A stretch of DNA of 64,000 bases. Origin: Mucilaginibacter agri. Lineage in GTDB: Bacteria; Bacteroidota; Bacteroidia; Sphingobacteriales; Sphingobacteriaceae. This document shows, piece by piece, positions 1 through 8,243 of the stretch; positions within the stretch are counted from its first letter, which is position 1, and the number at the start of each line of letters is the position of its first letter. A program made the position numbers and the translations under genes. The stretch covers positions 1-64,000 of the forward strand of contig NZ_WWEO01000034.1 in the NCBI RefSeq assembly GCF_009928685.1, read 5' to 3'. The notes beneath the pieces are model-generated. The model saw only the letters and a program-made list of their open reading frames with translations, was not told the origin of the DNA and searched no databases.

Positions 1-77
1 AACCTTAAAAAATAGCCGCATTATTATGTAAAGTGATATTGTAAAGTAGACGGCTAAACGCACAGGTTTAACCCCTT

Positions 78-1031
78 TTATGATGTTGCTTTACATAATC
101 TTTTACTTTCCATAATGATGGCATTATAAGCACCGAACAAAGTGCCTGCGGTGGTTTCCATTTGTTGGGTTTCGTTACCCATTGCATAAGCAAAGGCATT
201 ATCTACAATGTTCGTGTAGGTGGTGGACAGCTTATCCAGTAAACCCAATTCCAAGTTTTGTATCACTTCCTTATTTGGAGCCATAGCAACCTGTATCAGT
301 TTTTTCACCTGCTTATCCGTAATGCGAACATTTGTCTAGTAATTAAACAGTTCCTGTAATTCCTCGCCCATTTTATGGGAAATGCCCATTAAGGTATGCG
401 CCTGTTTCAGGCGGTCATTAGCCGAGGCGGTATGCCTAATCTTAATAGCGGTGGTGCGGTTGCGCAGGGCGGCATTGAGCGTATTGTTGCAAACGATACG
501 AATTGGTGTAAATGCTGCGGTTATACTGCCGAACCCATCGTGGGAGGTAGTTAAAAACAGGTATTGTTCTATTAAATCCTGTTTGCCAACCTTGATAAAA
601 TCGGGTAATTTGGCGGTGATAAATATCCGCTCTCCTTTACCCAATGCGCCTGCGGTCTCGTATTTGATACCCGTTTCACCCCCTACTATGGCATCAAAGA
701 ATTGAAAGGCATCGGCATTTTGTACCACCTCGTAATCCTTACCCACCACACCCAAAACAGTACTGTTATCGGTGCGAACGGTAGCGAAATAGTTAGGTAC
801 ATTAATTTTAGGAAAGTCGATACTTTCCGCCATTTCATTTAACTCATTCGGTAATGAATTAGTGAACAACGGCCTTTTTTCTACCATATAATCTAAACCC
901 GCATAGCGGATGGCCTCGGCACTGGTCGGGTAATCTTCCACAACCTGCCCTAATCCATGCCATGCTTTTTCCTTTACGCTAAAAAAACTGTGTTTTCCTG
1001 TCTGCTCGTTATAAAAAAGATTATGCGCCAT
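78..1031 (-). pseudogene. DUF932 (phage/plasmid-like TIGR03299 type) gene split by an in-frame TAG
   Basis: The first 231 codons give a DUF932 protein beginning MAHNLFYNEQTGKHSFFSVK and running into the conserved helical part (MGISHKMGEELQELF). An amber codon at 336-338 stops translation, but the same frame continues past it with typical family sequence (NVRITDKQVKKLIQVAMAPN, later QQMETTAGTLFGAYNA) up to 78. Family members known to me often have Trp near the stop position, so a TGG-to-TAG change is possible. The last residues after GAYNA look foreign, while the neighbouring frame reads a plausible KVKDYVK, suggesting a second lesion near 110-120. DUF932 proteins are common on Bacteroidota plasmids and ICEs, where their role is unknown. 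I call it a decaying gene; a sequencing error or readthrough remains possible. Confidence 0.75.
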
Positions 1032-1072
1032 TTTCTTAATATTTAAAAGTTTATAAATTCCTGTGCTACGGT

Positions 1073-1390
1073 TTAATTGGCTTTGGCTGATTTGGTCAGC
1101 ATTTGTATCTGCTCGGTGCGGAATTGCAGGCTTGCCATAGGCTCGCCGTCACGGCTAACCCAAGGTTGAGCGGTCATAAATCCGCTTAATTGCACCAACA
1201 TGCCTTTGGTCAGGTAGGGCGCTATGGCATCGGTGCGCCAGTAGGTACACTCAATAAAGGCGGTTTCTTCCTTGCGTTCGCCCTGTGACTGGTAGGTACG
1301 GTTGACCGCAACCCTGAAGCCTGTTACTTTTTTGTCCTCGTTTACTGCTCTTACGGTAGCGTCTGCTACCAATCTTCCTGTGATTTCCAT
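1073..1390 (-). CDS. ssb: Single-stranded DNA-binding protein (ICE type)
   Basis: A 105-residue protein with a single OB-fold of the SSB family: it opens with MEITGRLVADATVR and contains the family patterns FIECTYWR and KGMLVQLSGF. SSB coats single-stranded DNA during replication, repair and conjugative transfer. The protein ends at LTKSAKAN and has no acidic DDIPF-like tail, which housekeeping SSBs use to recruit partners, so it is probably a specialised mobile-element copy. It lies 41 bp upstream of the broken DUF932 gene on the same strand, a common ICE arrangement. The family call is secure; the transfer role is inferred from context. Confidence 0.9.
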   Translation of the reverse strand: MEITGRLVADATVRAVNEDKKVTGFRVAVNRTYQSQGERKEETAFIECTYWRTDAIAPYLTKGMLVQLSGFMTAQPWVSRDGEPMASLQFRTEQIQMLTKSAKAN

Positions 1391-2120
1391 GACTACTTTT
1401 TTTTATGGTTAAATATTCTGTTTCGCTCAATGACCATTAGTTTTTAAAATTCATTTGGCCTTTGATAGAGGCAGAAAATTTGCGCGGGGGGCTGGCATGC
1501 AAGGCTGACATAGAAAAAATACTACCCGGAGCGCAGCGGAGGTGTGGAGATTTTTTCGGTCACGAAGCCTGGCCTTGCTTGCCGAAGAGGTATAAATTTG
1601 CCTCAAGCAAAGGCTAAATGAACGCTCCTTGTAGTGTCCGCGATTGCTATCCCTCGAAGAATCTTTAGTGCGCTGCGGGGTGGCCCGTATTTGATGCGGG
1701 GAAAAGGCGTCCGCCCAGCCGGCTACCGTTGCCGGCCGAGGCGTCCGTAGGATCATAGACTGCTTTTGCCCGTTCCTGTTGAAATCAAGTCATGTCAATT
1801 GCGAAAAGCGGGGACGGTTTTTTTTATAAATCGAAAATGCAAGGGAAAGCCTAATGTAGCCTGATCGGCGGAGTCCTTCATAGAGTGAAGACTTAACCTT
1901 GCTTTTTTACGGATCGGGCGCGCAGTTTGCAGCGAAGCGAAAATGGCGAAGCCTCCGGTCAGTGATCGCAGCGGCATCCTTTGAAAAAGATATAGCGTAG
2001 AGCAGGGCCCAAAGGGGACCGAAAACAGGAAATAATGTAGGCTTAACTTCTAAGACAAATAAGTATTACGTCGAAGTTTAGACTTTGCCGTTGGTATTGA
2101 GGTGATTTTTATGATCCCGG
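1391..2120. other. 730-bp GC-rich stretch without a convincing gene
   Basis: Between ssb and the Argonaute operon I see no credible gene. Two open frames on the minus strand (1451-1756 and 1795-1977) have odd composition (many Arg, Ser, Cys), resemble no family and lack start signals. The stretch is visibly richer in G+C than the AT-rich genes on its right. It contains a hairpin framed by an 8-bp direct repeat at 1706-1747 and GCTTCGC-type short repeats near 1932-1953. It may hold cis-acting DNA such as a transfer or replication origin, or a structured RNA. None of these can be shown from the sequence. Confidence 0.5.
1706..1747. repeat. GCCGGC hairpin framed by GGCGTCCG direct repeats
   Basis: GGCGTCCG occurs at 1706-1713 and again at 1740-1747. 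Between them GCCGGC occurs at 1718-1723 and 1731-1736. Because GCCGGC is its own reverse complement, the two copies can pair as a 6-bp stem around a 7-base loop (taccgtt). The arrangement could be an iteron-like or protein-binding element in the non-coding stretch upstream of ssb. Function unknown. Confidence 0.5.
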
Positions 2121-2408
2121 TTATTTGGTATCAGATTTAATGACAGAAGGAATAACACTGGACATACTTCTAATGATTAACGGTGCTGAGGCTCCGATGT
2201 GAATGGCCAGCAATTTGTTAACATGTACCTGTCCGTCAAAATACGCGTAGCCGATGAGTGCCCCAAATAAAGGATTGATGATATAAGGTAACCAATAAGC
2301 GATATCTTTAAAATCGGGTCGCCTGCTTTTTGGTACTTTACTTAATTCTAATAAGTTCAAAAGCTGGATACATGTGCTGCCTAATGCTGCAAGAATGATA
2401 GCTTCCAT
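2121..2408 (-). CDS. Small membrane protein at the end of the Argonaute operon
   Basis: A 95-residue protein of no family I recognise. Hydrophobic stretches at about 2-20, 38-57 and 67-85 suggest two or three membrane segments, separated by a basic stretch (KVPKSRRPDF). Its start codon shares one base with the preceding gene's stop, so translation is probably coupled, and it is the last gene of the minus-strand run that begins with the sigma factor. Small membrane proteins in defence operons often act as effectors that disturb the membrane, or as anchors. That is only a contextual suggestion here. Confidence 0.7.
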   Translation of the reverse strand: MEAIILAALGSTCIQLLNLLELSKVPKSRRPDFKDIAYWLPYIINPLFGALIGYAYFDGQVHVNKLLAIHIGASAPLIIRSMSSVIPSVIKSDTK

Positions 2409-2671
2409 TAATCTATCCGGTTTTTAAATGCGCCAACTATTTTTCTGAAAAACGGCTCGGTCTTGCGGAAACGGTCCCTGGTCGTTACTACGGGCTGCAT
2501 ATGATCATCTGTCGACGATACAAAGTCATCCGAGCTGTTGATGACTTCATAAATCTCCGGATTGCTTAACTTTGATCTTTGGGCAATATCCTCTATTTTA
2601 TACCATTGGGCGGCTGGTAAACTTTCTATTGCATCAAGTATTCGTTTTTCATTTTTAGGCTCGGTGCTCAT
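2408..2671 (-). CDS. Small protein, possible winged-helix fold
   Basis: An 87-residue protein not recognised as a known family. Residues about 8-45 (ILDAIESLPAAQWYKIEDIA, then a second helix SNPEIYEVINSS) have the rhythm of a short winged-helix domain. The C-terminus is basic (RDRFRKTEPFFRK, then VGAFKNRID). It sits 51 bp downstream of the metallopeptidase gene and overlaps the next gene by one base. A DNA-binding accessory role is a guess; the operon membership is clear from spacing and strand. Confidence 0.65.
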   Translation of the reverse strand: MSTEPKNEKRILDAIESLPAAQWYKIEDIAQRSKLSNPEIYEVINSSDDFVSSTDDHMQPVVTTRDRFRKTEPFFRKIVGAFKNRID

Positions 2672-2722
2672 GATCTCATAGGATTGGTCTCTCTAAAGTA
2701 CTATAAAAAAAATTGATTTCAT

Positions 2723-3853
2723 TCATCGCAGTAAAGTATTGATTTCTTCGATCTTTGACCGCTCCCACGTCGCAAAATCATCGGGCGAGGTGAAAAGTTT
2801 TGTCCAGGCATCATTCAAAACCCTGGATATGGGCTGGTCATATTTCGCTATCTGGTCCGCATAGGTTCTCAGATCGATTTTTTTGCATCCTTCGAATACG
2901 TTTTCAGCGAGTTCATTCAGTAGATCTTGTGGAAATATATCTGCGTAATTGGCAGGGATAGGATTGTTAGTTGCTTTCAAAAATCTATCCCATGAAGCAT
3001 TGATCTCTATGACTTCGGCCGTATGTCCCATTTTGTTAAGTAGGTAGCAGATCGCCCGCATCCTGGCTTCATCGGAAGGGTGTTTGGCTGAATCGTTATA
3101 TATACTGGAATGTCCGCTGCTCAGCGTACATATCTTAAGATTTGTCCAGGCGTATGCAGGACCGACAAGATAGGTAGCTATCAAATCGCACGAAAACTCC
3201 ATTACCCAGACACTGGCCCACCTGACAAGCTTTTCGCGGTAAAACGTTTTTAAGGTTTGTGCGCGCTGTTCACTATCAACCCGGATAATTTCTCTGTTAT
3301 AAAAAGCCTCAATCGACCTGTTGATCTTTCCGATCAGGAATTTTTCGTACTGGCTAAAAAACAGGTGACCCATTTCGTGGTAAAGGTCAGGTAGATTTAG
3401 CAGGTTACGTTGTTCCCCATTAGGCACCGCAATAATATCATAGCCAGGAAAGGCCCAGAAGTAATCATCAGAATTGCTGATGGTCGTTATGATCGGCGGG
3501 TTCTGAAAAAAGCAATTGATCTCATCATAGATCTTGGTGATCTTTTTCTTGAAATATACTTCGGCTTCATCATAATTGATGATTACCAAAAATCTGAATA
3601 ATTCAATATTTAGGATCTTCTCGTGAATGGTGTTATAACGTATGATGTTATTGGAGGCTAAAGATTCGATATCAAGATCGCCTGAGCTGATCAGGTGCTG
3701 AATCTCCTGAAAAAGCTCATGTAAAAGATCCTTTGTTTTTTGCAAAAAAGGTTCATCGATTTCGGGTGAAATCGTTGACGCATCCAATTCTTCCATCATT
3801 TTTGAAATTTTAGATGCCTGGTCAAAAAACAATCCTTTTAAAAAAGAAATCAT
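2723..3853 (-). CDS. HEMGH zinc metallopeptidase-like protein of the Argonaute operon
   Basis: A 376-residue protein with a gluzincin-type zinc site: HEMGH at 159-163 supplies two histidines and the catalytic glutamate, and a downstream helix around 215-230 (VMEFSCDLIATYLVGPAYA, E219 and D223) supplies a likely third ligand. The first 110 residues are helical and acidic and resemble nothing I know; there is no signal peptide, so it should act in the cytoplasm. The gene overlaps the 147-aa gene upstream by 4 bp. Cytoplasmic gluzincin or ImmA/IrrE-like peptidases beside regulators usually cleave a repressor or an activator, so it may process an operon partner such as the HTH protein or sigma factor. 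The peptidase fold is well supported; the substrate is unknown. Confidence 0.75.
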   Translation of the reverse strand: MISFLKGLFFDQASKISKMMEELDASTISPEIDEPFLQKTKDLLHELFQEIQHLISSGDLDIESLASNNIIRYNTIHEKILNIELFRFLVIINYDEAEVYFKKKITKIYDEINCFFQNPPIITTISNSDDYFWAFPGYDIIAVPNGEQRNLLNLPDLYHEMGHLFFSQYEKFLIGKINRSIEAFYNREIIRVDSEQRAQTLKTFYREKLVRWASVWVMEFSCDLIATYLVGPAYAWTNLKICTLSSGHSSIYNDSAKHPSDEARMRAICYLLNKMGHTAEVIEINASWDRFLKATNNPIPANYADIFPQDLLNELAENVFEGCKKIDLRTYADQIAKYDQPISRVLNDAWTKLFTSPDDFATWERSKIEEINTLLR

Positions 3854-4293
3854 CCGCGACCTTTTCTTAGTTTTCTGAACAATGAACTCCGCTCGCTGTC
3901 AAGAACAGTCAATAAATCATCAAGGATAATCAGATCTTTGCTTTGTATGGGCTTATCATTGGATACCTGATTTATCAGGTTTGGCAAAGCGCTGTTGAGG
4001 TCATGATATTTTGATAACCGGTCTTTATAGTCAAGAATGATCAATGAAGGAATAAAGTCAGACTTTAATTCGTTCTCGTCCATTATCTTTTTGATATTAT
4101 CTAAAAATGCGGTCAGCGTTTTCTTAGCTTCTGCGTGTTCTTCAGCTGACACGGCCAATTTGGGATATTTCCTACGGTTACTTTCATCCGCGAGCAGGTG
4201 TTCTTTTTTAAAAGTTATGACCGAATTATTCACCTTGTCCGAAGTTGCGACCAGTTGGTTGTACTGGTTCGACAAAATACTTACATCACTCAT
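3850..4293 (-). CDS. 147-aa helical protein between Argonaute and peptidase
   Basis: No recognised family. The protein is charged and largely helical, with heptad-like stretches (about 5-35 and 55-75), a central IPSLIILDYKDRLSKYHDLN and a basic end (RSSLFRKLRKGRG). It lies 12 bp downstream of the Argonaute stop and overlaps the peptidase gene by 4 bp, so the three genes are probably translated together. It may be a small partner of the Argonaute or the peptidase. No catalytic motif is visible. Confidence 0.7.
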   Translation of the reverse strand: MSDVSILSNQYNQLVATSDKVNNSVITFKKEHLLADESNRRKYPKLAVSAEEHAEAKKTLTAFLDNIKKIMDENELKSDFIPSLIILDYKDRLSKYHDLNSALPNLINQVSNDKPIQSKDLIILDDLLTVLDSERSSLFRKLRKGRG

Positions 4294-4305
4294 GATAGTT
4301 GAATT

Positions 4306-6693
4306 TTAATTGATGTCCATTAATTCTTCTTCGTCTTCCTCGTCTTCTTCATTGACCTCTCTGGTTGAGGTAAGCGGTTCGAGCAAGGTATCAATCAGCT
4401 TAATAATGACCGGCAGAAAATTACTCTTATCCGGTGCTGAGAACGCTAACATGATCTGACAAAAAATATCTTCCATTACCTTCATAAAATCAAGGTCACC
4501 TTCTTTCATGGATAAATTCAAAGGTCTTGAAGTGCCTTTGATCTGAAAAGGGTAGCCGGTACTAAAAATAAATCCTTCAGTTGGTGACATTAGTTTATAG
4601 GAGCCGGCAACCGGGTTTTCAAGCCGGTCATAGCTATTCGTTTTTGCGGCGATCCTGATCGGTACCGAGCTTTGCTTATGCAGGTCGACCACACCATATT
4701 TTACAGTATCTTTTTGAAGTATCCCTTCAGAGACCAGCGTATTAACCGCTGATTGCAGCGCTTTGAATTCTACGCCGAAACTTCTACCATCGCGTATGAT
4801 AACAATTCCATTGGGGTTAGGTGCGAAAAGCGGGATGTATAATTTTAGCTTTTCATAAATCACCTTATTCAGGGTTTTCGCACGTACTTTTTCCACACGC
4901 TGAGAATTGGTCTTCTGTGGAACTTCTTCAGGATGAAAGATGATTTGCTCCCCATTTTTAAAGAAAAATGTAAAACCTGCATGACGGTCATGTACATCTA
5001 TACCGATGTAGATATCGTAAAATAAGTTTTTTGCAAGCGCATAAGGCCACTTTCTGTTTACGATCAGGTGTTCCAGGACCAGATAAAATAAATAAGAACT
5101 GAAACGCCCTTTCAGCGCTTCCACCACTCTATACTCTACCAAACTGTTTTTACCCGAGGAGGAGAATGGTTTAAAAAAAGAACTGATATTATGGGCAGAA
5201 GCACATTGTACCTTTAAATTGGGATAGAATTTACTTTTCAGCAGTTCATGAAACGTCTTTAAAAACGATTGGGAAAAAGCATCCAGGTCCGGTAATATGA
5301 CCAGTGCGAAACCTTGAGTTGCCTGATGACGCTGGAGCGCTTTCTCTATTTCCTGAATCTGAACCGTTGCAGAAGTGCAACTTTTAACCGGGTATCGGAT
5401 TATCGTAAATTTATCAAATGCGGGAGCTAGTTTTTTGATTAAAAACTCTGCGTTATTTTTAAAAGCTTCGACCAGATTGATATCAATATATTTTTCATCC
5501 GGGACCAAAAGGTACTGGGCGTCAAAAGATGTACGGTTGATAACTCCGTTGTTTTTGATCAGTTGCTTCCTTTGATAAGCAAAATCCCGCATACCAGAAT
5601 TGAACCCGGTGATCTTCAACCTTTGATTATTATGAAATAATAATTCAGGTATCCAAAAGTTTTTGATCTTCTCAACCAGTGGTTCATTGCTGATCACTAA
5701 TTTTCCGGAATTGAACTTTAAATTTTTGAAATAAGAGCTGATGTAATTGTTAATCGCCTCGAATCTTCTCGAAGGGTCTTTGATCGATAAATAATGCAAA
5801 GACTTAACTCTTTCATCTTTGGTGCTGTAAAGCATCCTTGCCAGTGATGTTGCTCCACTGTGAGGGTCCATTGTTCTTCCCGGATAGGTATATGACATCG
5901 AAAGATCATCAGGTTTCACATACCTTTTTAAGTCGGCTCTGCTATTTTCTATTTTCTCGGTGATATAATTTAATACGTTGAAAGTTGACCCATCGCGTAT
6001 AAAATCCTGTTCTTTAATGGTTTTGCCAAAGCCAAGCAGTTCGATCGTATACCAATTGTCGCCGTTCAGATATAAGAATCGCTTACCTTTGTAATTATTT
6101 TCAAAAGTCCTTACGTTCCCCTCATTGATATAATGCGAAAGACAATGCTTGTCAATGTATTTAGTAGAAAGGTCCAAAGCCACATAAAAGTGCCCGTCAG
6201 CCAATCGTGCTAATTTATAAGTGAAGCCCTCAAAAACATTTATAGCTCCCTGAATACCTTTAATAGGTTCCTTTAAAAAAAACTGATGGGTATTTAATTT
6301 CCAAAGATCACGATGCTGCCCTAGCTGCCGCCTGATCTCATAATCAAGAAATTTATAAACAACGTCCAGCTGATGACCCTGAATATTTGTGGAGTCGATC
6401 TGATAAATTTCTGGAAGCAATTTTATTGGAATACTAAAAGGAACGCCATCTACATTCCGGTCTTCCATTTGCTTATCAGCGGGGACTGCGACAAAAAACT
6501 TTTGATTCCTTTTCAATATAGCCGAAGGTCCTTTGGTTACAGAAGATACCTCTTCGGCTATCTTTTGTAATTGCTTATTAACCAATTCGTCTTTTCCTGC
6601 AATAAATGACAGGTCAAACTCTATTAATTTGTAAGAAAAGTCCAGATCAGACAAGTTGTCTACTCGGTACAGATTTAAGATATGATCCTTCAT
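4306..6693 (-). CDS. Long prokaryotic Argonaute (pAgo) with apparently complete catalytic tetrad
   Basis: A 795-residue Argonaute. The PIWI domain begins near residue 530; KWPYAL at 548-553 matches the usual GGxPWxL region, followed by IGIDVHDRHAGF (D566). E601 lies 35 residues after D566, D635 is in IVIIRDGR, and D768 is in LPVIIKLIDTLL. The spacing matches the DEDX tetrad of catalytic pAgos, so guide-directed cleavage is expected. The MID domain shows H482, K486 and Q496 with the spacing of the 5'-phosphate pocket, i.e. an HK rather than YK variant. About 140 residues N-terminal to MID probably contain PAZ-like and linker regions. A very acidic tail (EEDEEDEEE) follows the last catalytic residue. 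The start overlaps the Cas4-like gene by 47 bp, implying coupling. Known pAgos use small DNA or RNA guides against plasmids and phages. Family call secure; guide type unknown. Confidence 0.92.
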   Translation of the reverse strand: MKDHILNLYRVDNLSDLDFSYKLIEFDLSFIAGKDELVNKQLQKIAEEVSSVTKGPSAILKRNQKFFVAVPADKQMEDRNVDGVPFSIPIKLLPEIYQIDSTNIQGHQLDVVYKFLDYEIRRQLGQHRDLWKLNTHQFFLKEPIKGIQGAINVFEGFTYKLARLADGHFYVALDLSTKYIDKHCLSHYINEGNVRTFENNYKGKRFLYLNGDNWYTIELLGFGKTIKEQDFIRDGSTFNVLNYITEKIENSRADLKRYVKPDDLSMSYTYPGRTMDPHSGATSLARMLYSTKDERVKSLHYLSIKDPSRRFEAINNYISSYFKNLKFNSGKLVISNEPLVEKIKNFWIPELLFHNNQRLKITGFNSGMRDFAYQRKQLIKNNGVINRTSFDAQYLLVPDEKYIDINLVEAFKNNAEFLIKKLAPAFDKFTIIRYPVKSCTSATVQIQEIEKALQRHQATQGFALVILPDLDAFSQSFLKTFHELLKSKFYPNLKVQCASAHNISSFFKPFSSSGKNSLVEYRVVEALKGRFSSYLFYLVLEHLIVNRKWPYALAKNLFYDIYIGIDVHDRHAGFTFFFKNGEQIIFHPEEVPQKTNSQRVEKVRAKTLNKVIYEKLKLYIPLFAPNPNGIVIIRDGRSFGVEFKALQSAVNTLVSEGILQKDTVKYGVVDLHKQSSVPIRIAAKTNSYDRLENPVAGSYKLMSPTEGFIFSTGYPFQIKGTSRPLNLSMKEGDLDFMKVMEDIFCQIMLAFSAPDKSNFLPVIIKLIDTLLEPLTSTREVNEEDEEDEEELMDIN

Positions 6694-7642
6694 CGTATGT
6701 ATTATTATTTTTAATTAAATACCCGCACAACAATCTGAAATTGCAGTTCTTGCAGGAAACCTGGTTATTTGTCAGTTCAAAATCCTCTAATTCGATATCG
6801 TCACCGGTCATCAGCGCGATGTCTCTGCTCGTGAGTGTAATATAATCTATGATCGTATTGTATATCTCTTCGGTAAAATCATGTTGTTTCGACGACCCCT
6901 TTAAGAGGTTGACTTCAAAGAGTTTAATGTCTTCAAATAAATATGCGGGTTTACCTGGCGTATCAAGTCGTTTTTTATAGATCGTTAAACCACTGATCTG
7001 TAACTGTCTCGCGTAGTCCGAAACCATGCTATCAGACATTTTCCAGTCGATGATCATTGGCTTCCAGTCATAGGAAGCCAATAAATCCATTTGTGGTTTA
7101 ACGATGGCATTGCCAACATAGACCAACCTGTCTTCTACATTCGGTTTGATCCAGTTGGCCTCTTTTAAAATATCGATCAGATAGCGCCCGTCCATCAAGA
7201 TGATCTCCGGAATATTTATGACCGCTTTTCGGATATCATCATAACATTCTTCAACCTCCTGCTCGGTGAATGGCTGGCCGGTCTCATGAATGTCAAGGAT
7301 ACAATATTCACTTTCCATATTACCCTTTTTTATTTCAGGGTTCTGATAAAGTTTATTCTCAGAAAAGCGGAATTGCTTTTGTGCAAATTCGACCGCTTGT
7401 TCTGACAGGTTTTGAAAATTGAGCTCCTGCTTTTCCGCTATCTTTGGTATAATGATCAATTCTAAAAACTTATCGACCACGCTGCCTTTCCACATCGTCA
7501 GGTTCTGCATAGTGCCAAGTTCATAAGCCTTTCGTCTGATCAAATGTTTTCGGTTATGATTAGCTAAAATGGAAGCGAAGTAATATTTCCGGTTACATTC
7601 CCTCCAGGTATTTACAGTGGTATAAGCCCATTTCACACTCAT
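6647..7642 (-). CDS. Cas4/RecB-like PD-(D/E)XK nuclease with Fe-S cysteines, pAgo partner
   Basis: A 331-residue nuclease. C16 (TWRECNRKYYF) together with C297, C300 and C306 (CKNCNFRLLC) forms the four-cysteine [4Fe-4S] pattern of Cas4 and AddB-like nucleases. The catalytic core is D186 (VKPQMDLL), D199 and K201 (IIDWKM), then a QLQISGLTIY helix at 213-222 matching the QxxxY motif. It is longer than a typical Cas4 (about 200 aa), with an inserted helical region at 60-160. It starts 3 bp after the HTH gene and overlaps the pAgo start. Such nucleases have been noted beside catalytic pAgos, where they could trim or supply guide DNA or degrade the target. The family call is secure; the role in guide supply is inference. 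Confidence 0.88.
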   Translation of the reverse strand: MSVKWAYTTVNTWRECNRKYYFASILANHNRKHLIRRKAYELGTMQNLTMWKGSVVDKFLELIIIPKIAEKQELNFQNLSEQAVEFAQKQFRFSENKLYQNPEIKKGNMESEYCILDIHETGQPFTEQEVEECYDDIRKAVINIPEIILMDGRYLIDILKEANWIKPNVEDRLVYVGNAIVKPQMDLLASYDWKPMIIDWKMSDSMVSDYARQLQISGLTIYKKRLDTPGKPAYLFEDIKLFEVNLLKGSSKQHDFTEEIYNTIIDYITLTSRDIALMTGDDIELEDFELTNNQVSCKNCNFRLLCGYLIKNNNTYDEGSYLKSVPSRQLV

Positions 7643-7645
7643 TTC

Positions 7646-8239
7646 TTACTCACTTAAAAGTTGACGTAGGCGGTTAAGATATTTTTCCATGGCAAGTTTA
7701 TTTTCAAATAATTCTTTGCCATCCGTTTTAGGGGCAATATCAGAAATCATATCCTTTGAAATATAAACGCTCTTGCGAAACGATGGATTGAACGCAGAAA
7801 AGTTGCTTTTTTCTAAATTCTGCTGTTGCAGGATATCATAGGTTTTATGAATCGCACGTTCAGCCTTCTCAAAGGAGATTTTTAGCACTTTCAATAGGTC
7901 CTTCAGTATCACGACCGGAATATTATTTGCATAAATTTTATCTTCTGTAATTTCTTTTACCATGTCCACCGGCAAATTCGAGGTTTCCGCGAGTGATTCT
8001 TCCGATATCGCAGCCTGTTGCATTTTGTCCTGTATCAATTGCCCTAAAGACATGTTGACCAACACACCGCGTAATCTCTCCATAAGACTTTTTTCATGGT
8101 CAAGGCTAAGCGTTTCACTAGGTTGTAGTAAAAGGATATGGCTGATTTCCCGTTCAGCAATAGGATCACTAGCCTCTTTTGCGCTTTCCAGATAATATAT
8201 CCGTAAGGCTTCATCCGTAATATCAATGCGGTTGTTCAT
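7646..8239 (-). CDS. XRE-like HTH protein paired with the sigma factor
   Basis: About 197 residues, taking the ATG at 8239, five bases after the sigma-factor stop; an in-frame ATG at 8260 inside the sigma gene is an alternative. The centre (roughly residues 65-130) has the helix pattern of an XRE/Cro fold: GQLIQDKMQQAAISEESLAE, then a recognition-like helix NLPVDMVKEITEDKI and the LKDLLKVLKIS helix. The N-terminal part is acidic and helical and the C-terminal part is unassigned. No zinc or anti-sigma motif is visible. Its place directly behind the sigma gene suggests that it controls the sigma factor or the operon. The HTH is a pattern match, not a confirmed domain. Confidence 0.75.
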   Translation of the reverse strand: MNNRIDITDEALRIYYLESAKEASDPIAEREISHILLLQPSETLSLDHEKSLMERLRGVLVNMSLGQLIQDKMQQAAISEESLAETSNLPVDMVKEITEDKIYANNIPVVILKDLLKVLKISFEKAERAIHKTYDILQQQNLEKSNFSAFNPSFRKSVYISKDMISDIAPKTDGKELFENKLAMEKYLNRLRQLLSE

Positions 8240-8243
8240 GGCT

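Noticed and set aside
1451-1977. Two minus-strand open frames of 101 and 60 codons
   Set aside because: Odd composition, no family resemblance and no start signals; treated as non-coding DNA.
4306-6693. PIWI-RE or short inactive pAgo
   Set aside because: The protein has MID and PIWI with spacing of a catalytic tetrad, and its length fits long pAgos rather than PIWI-RE or short forms.
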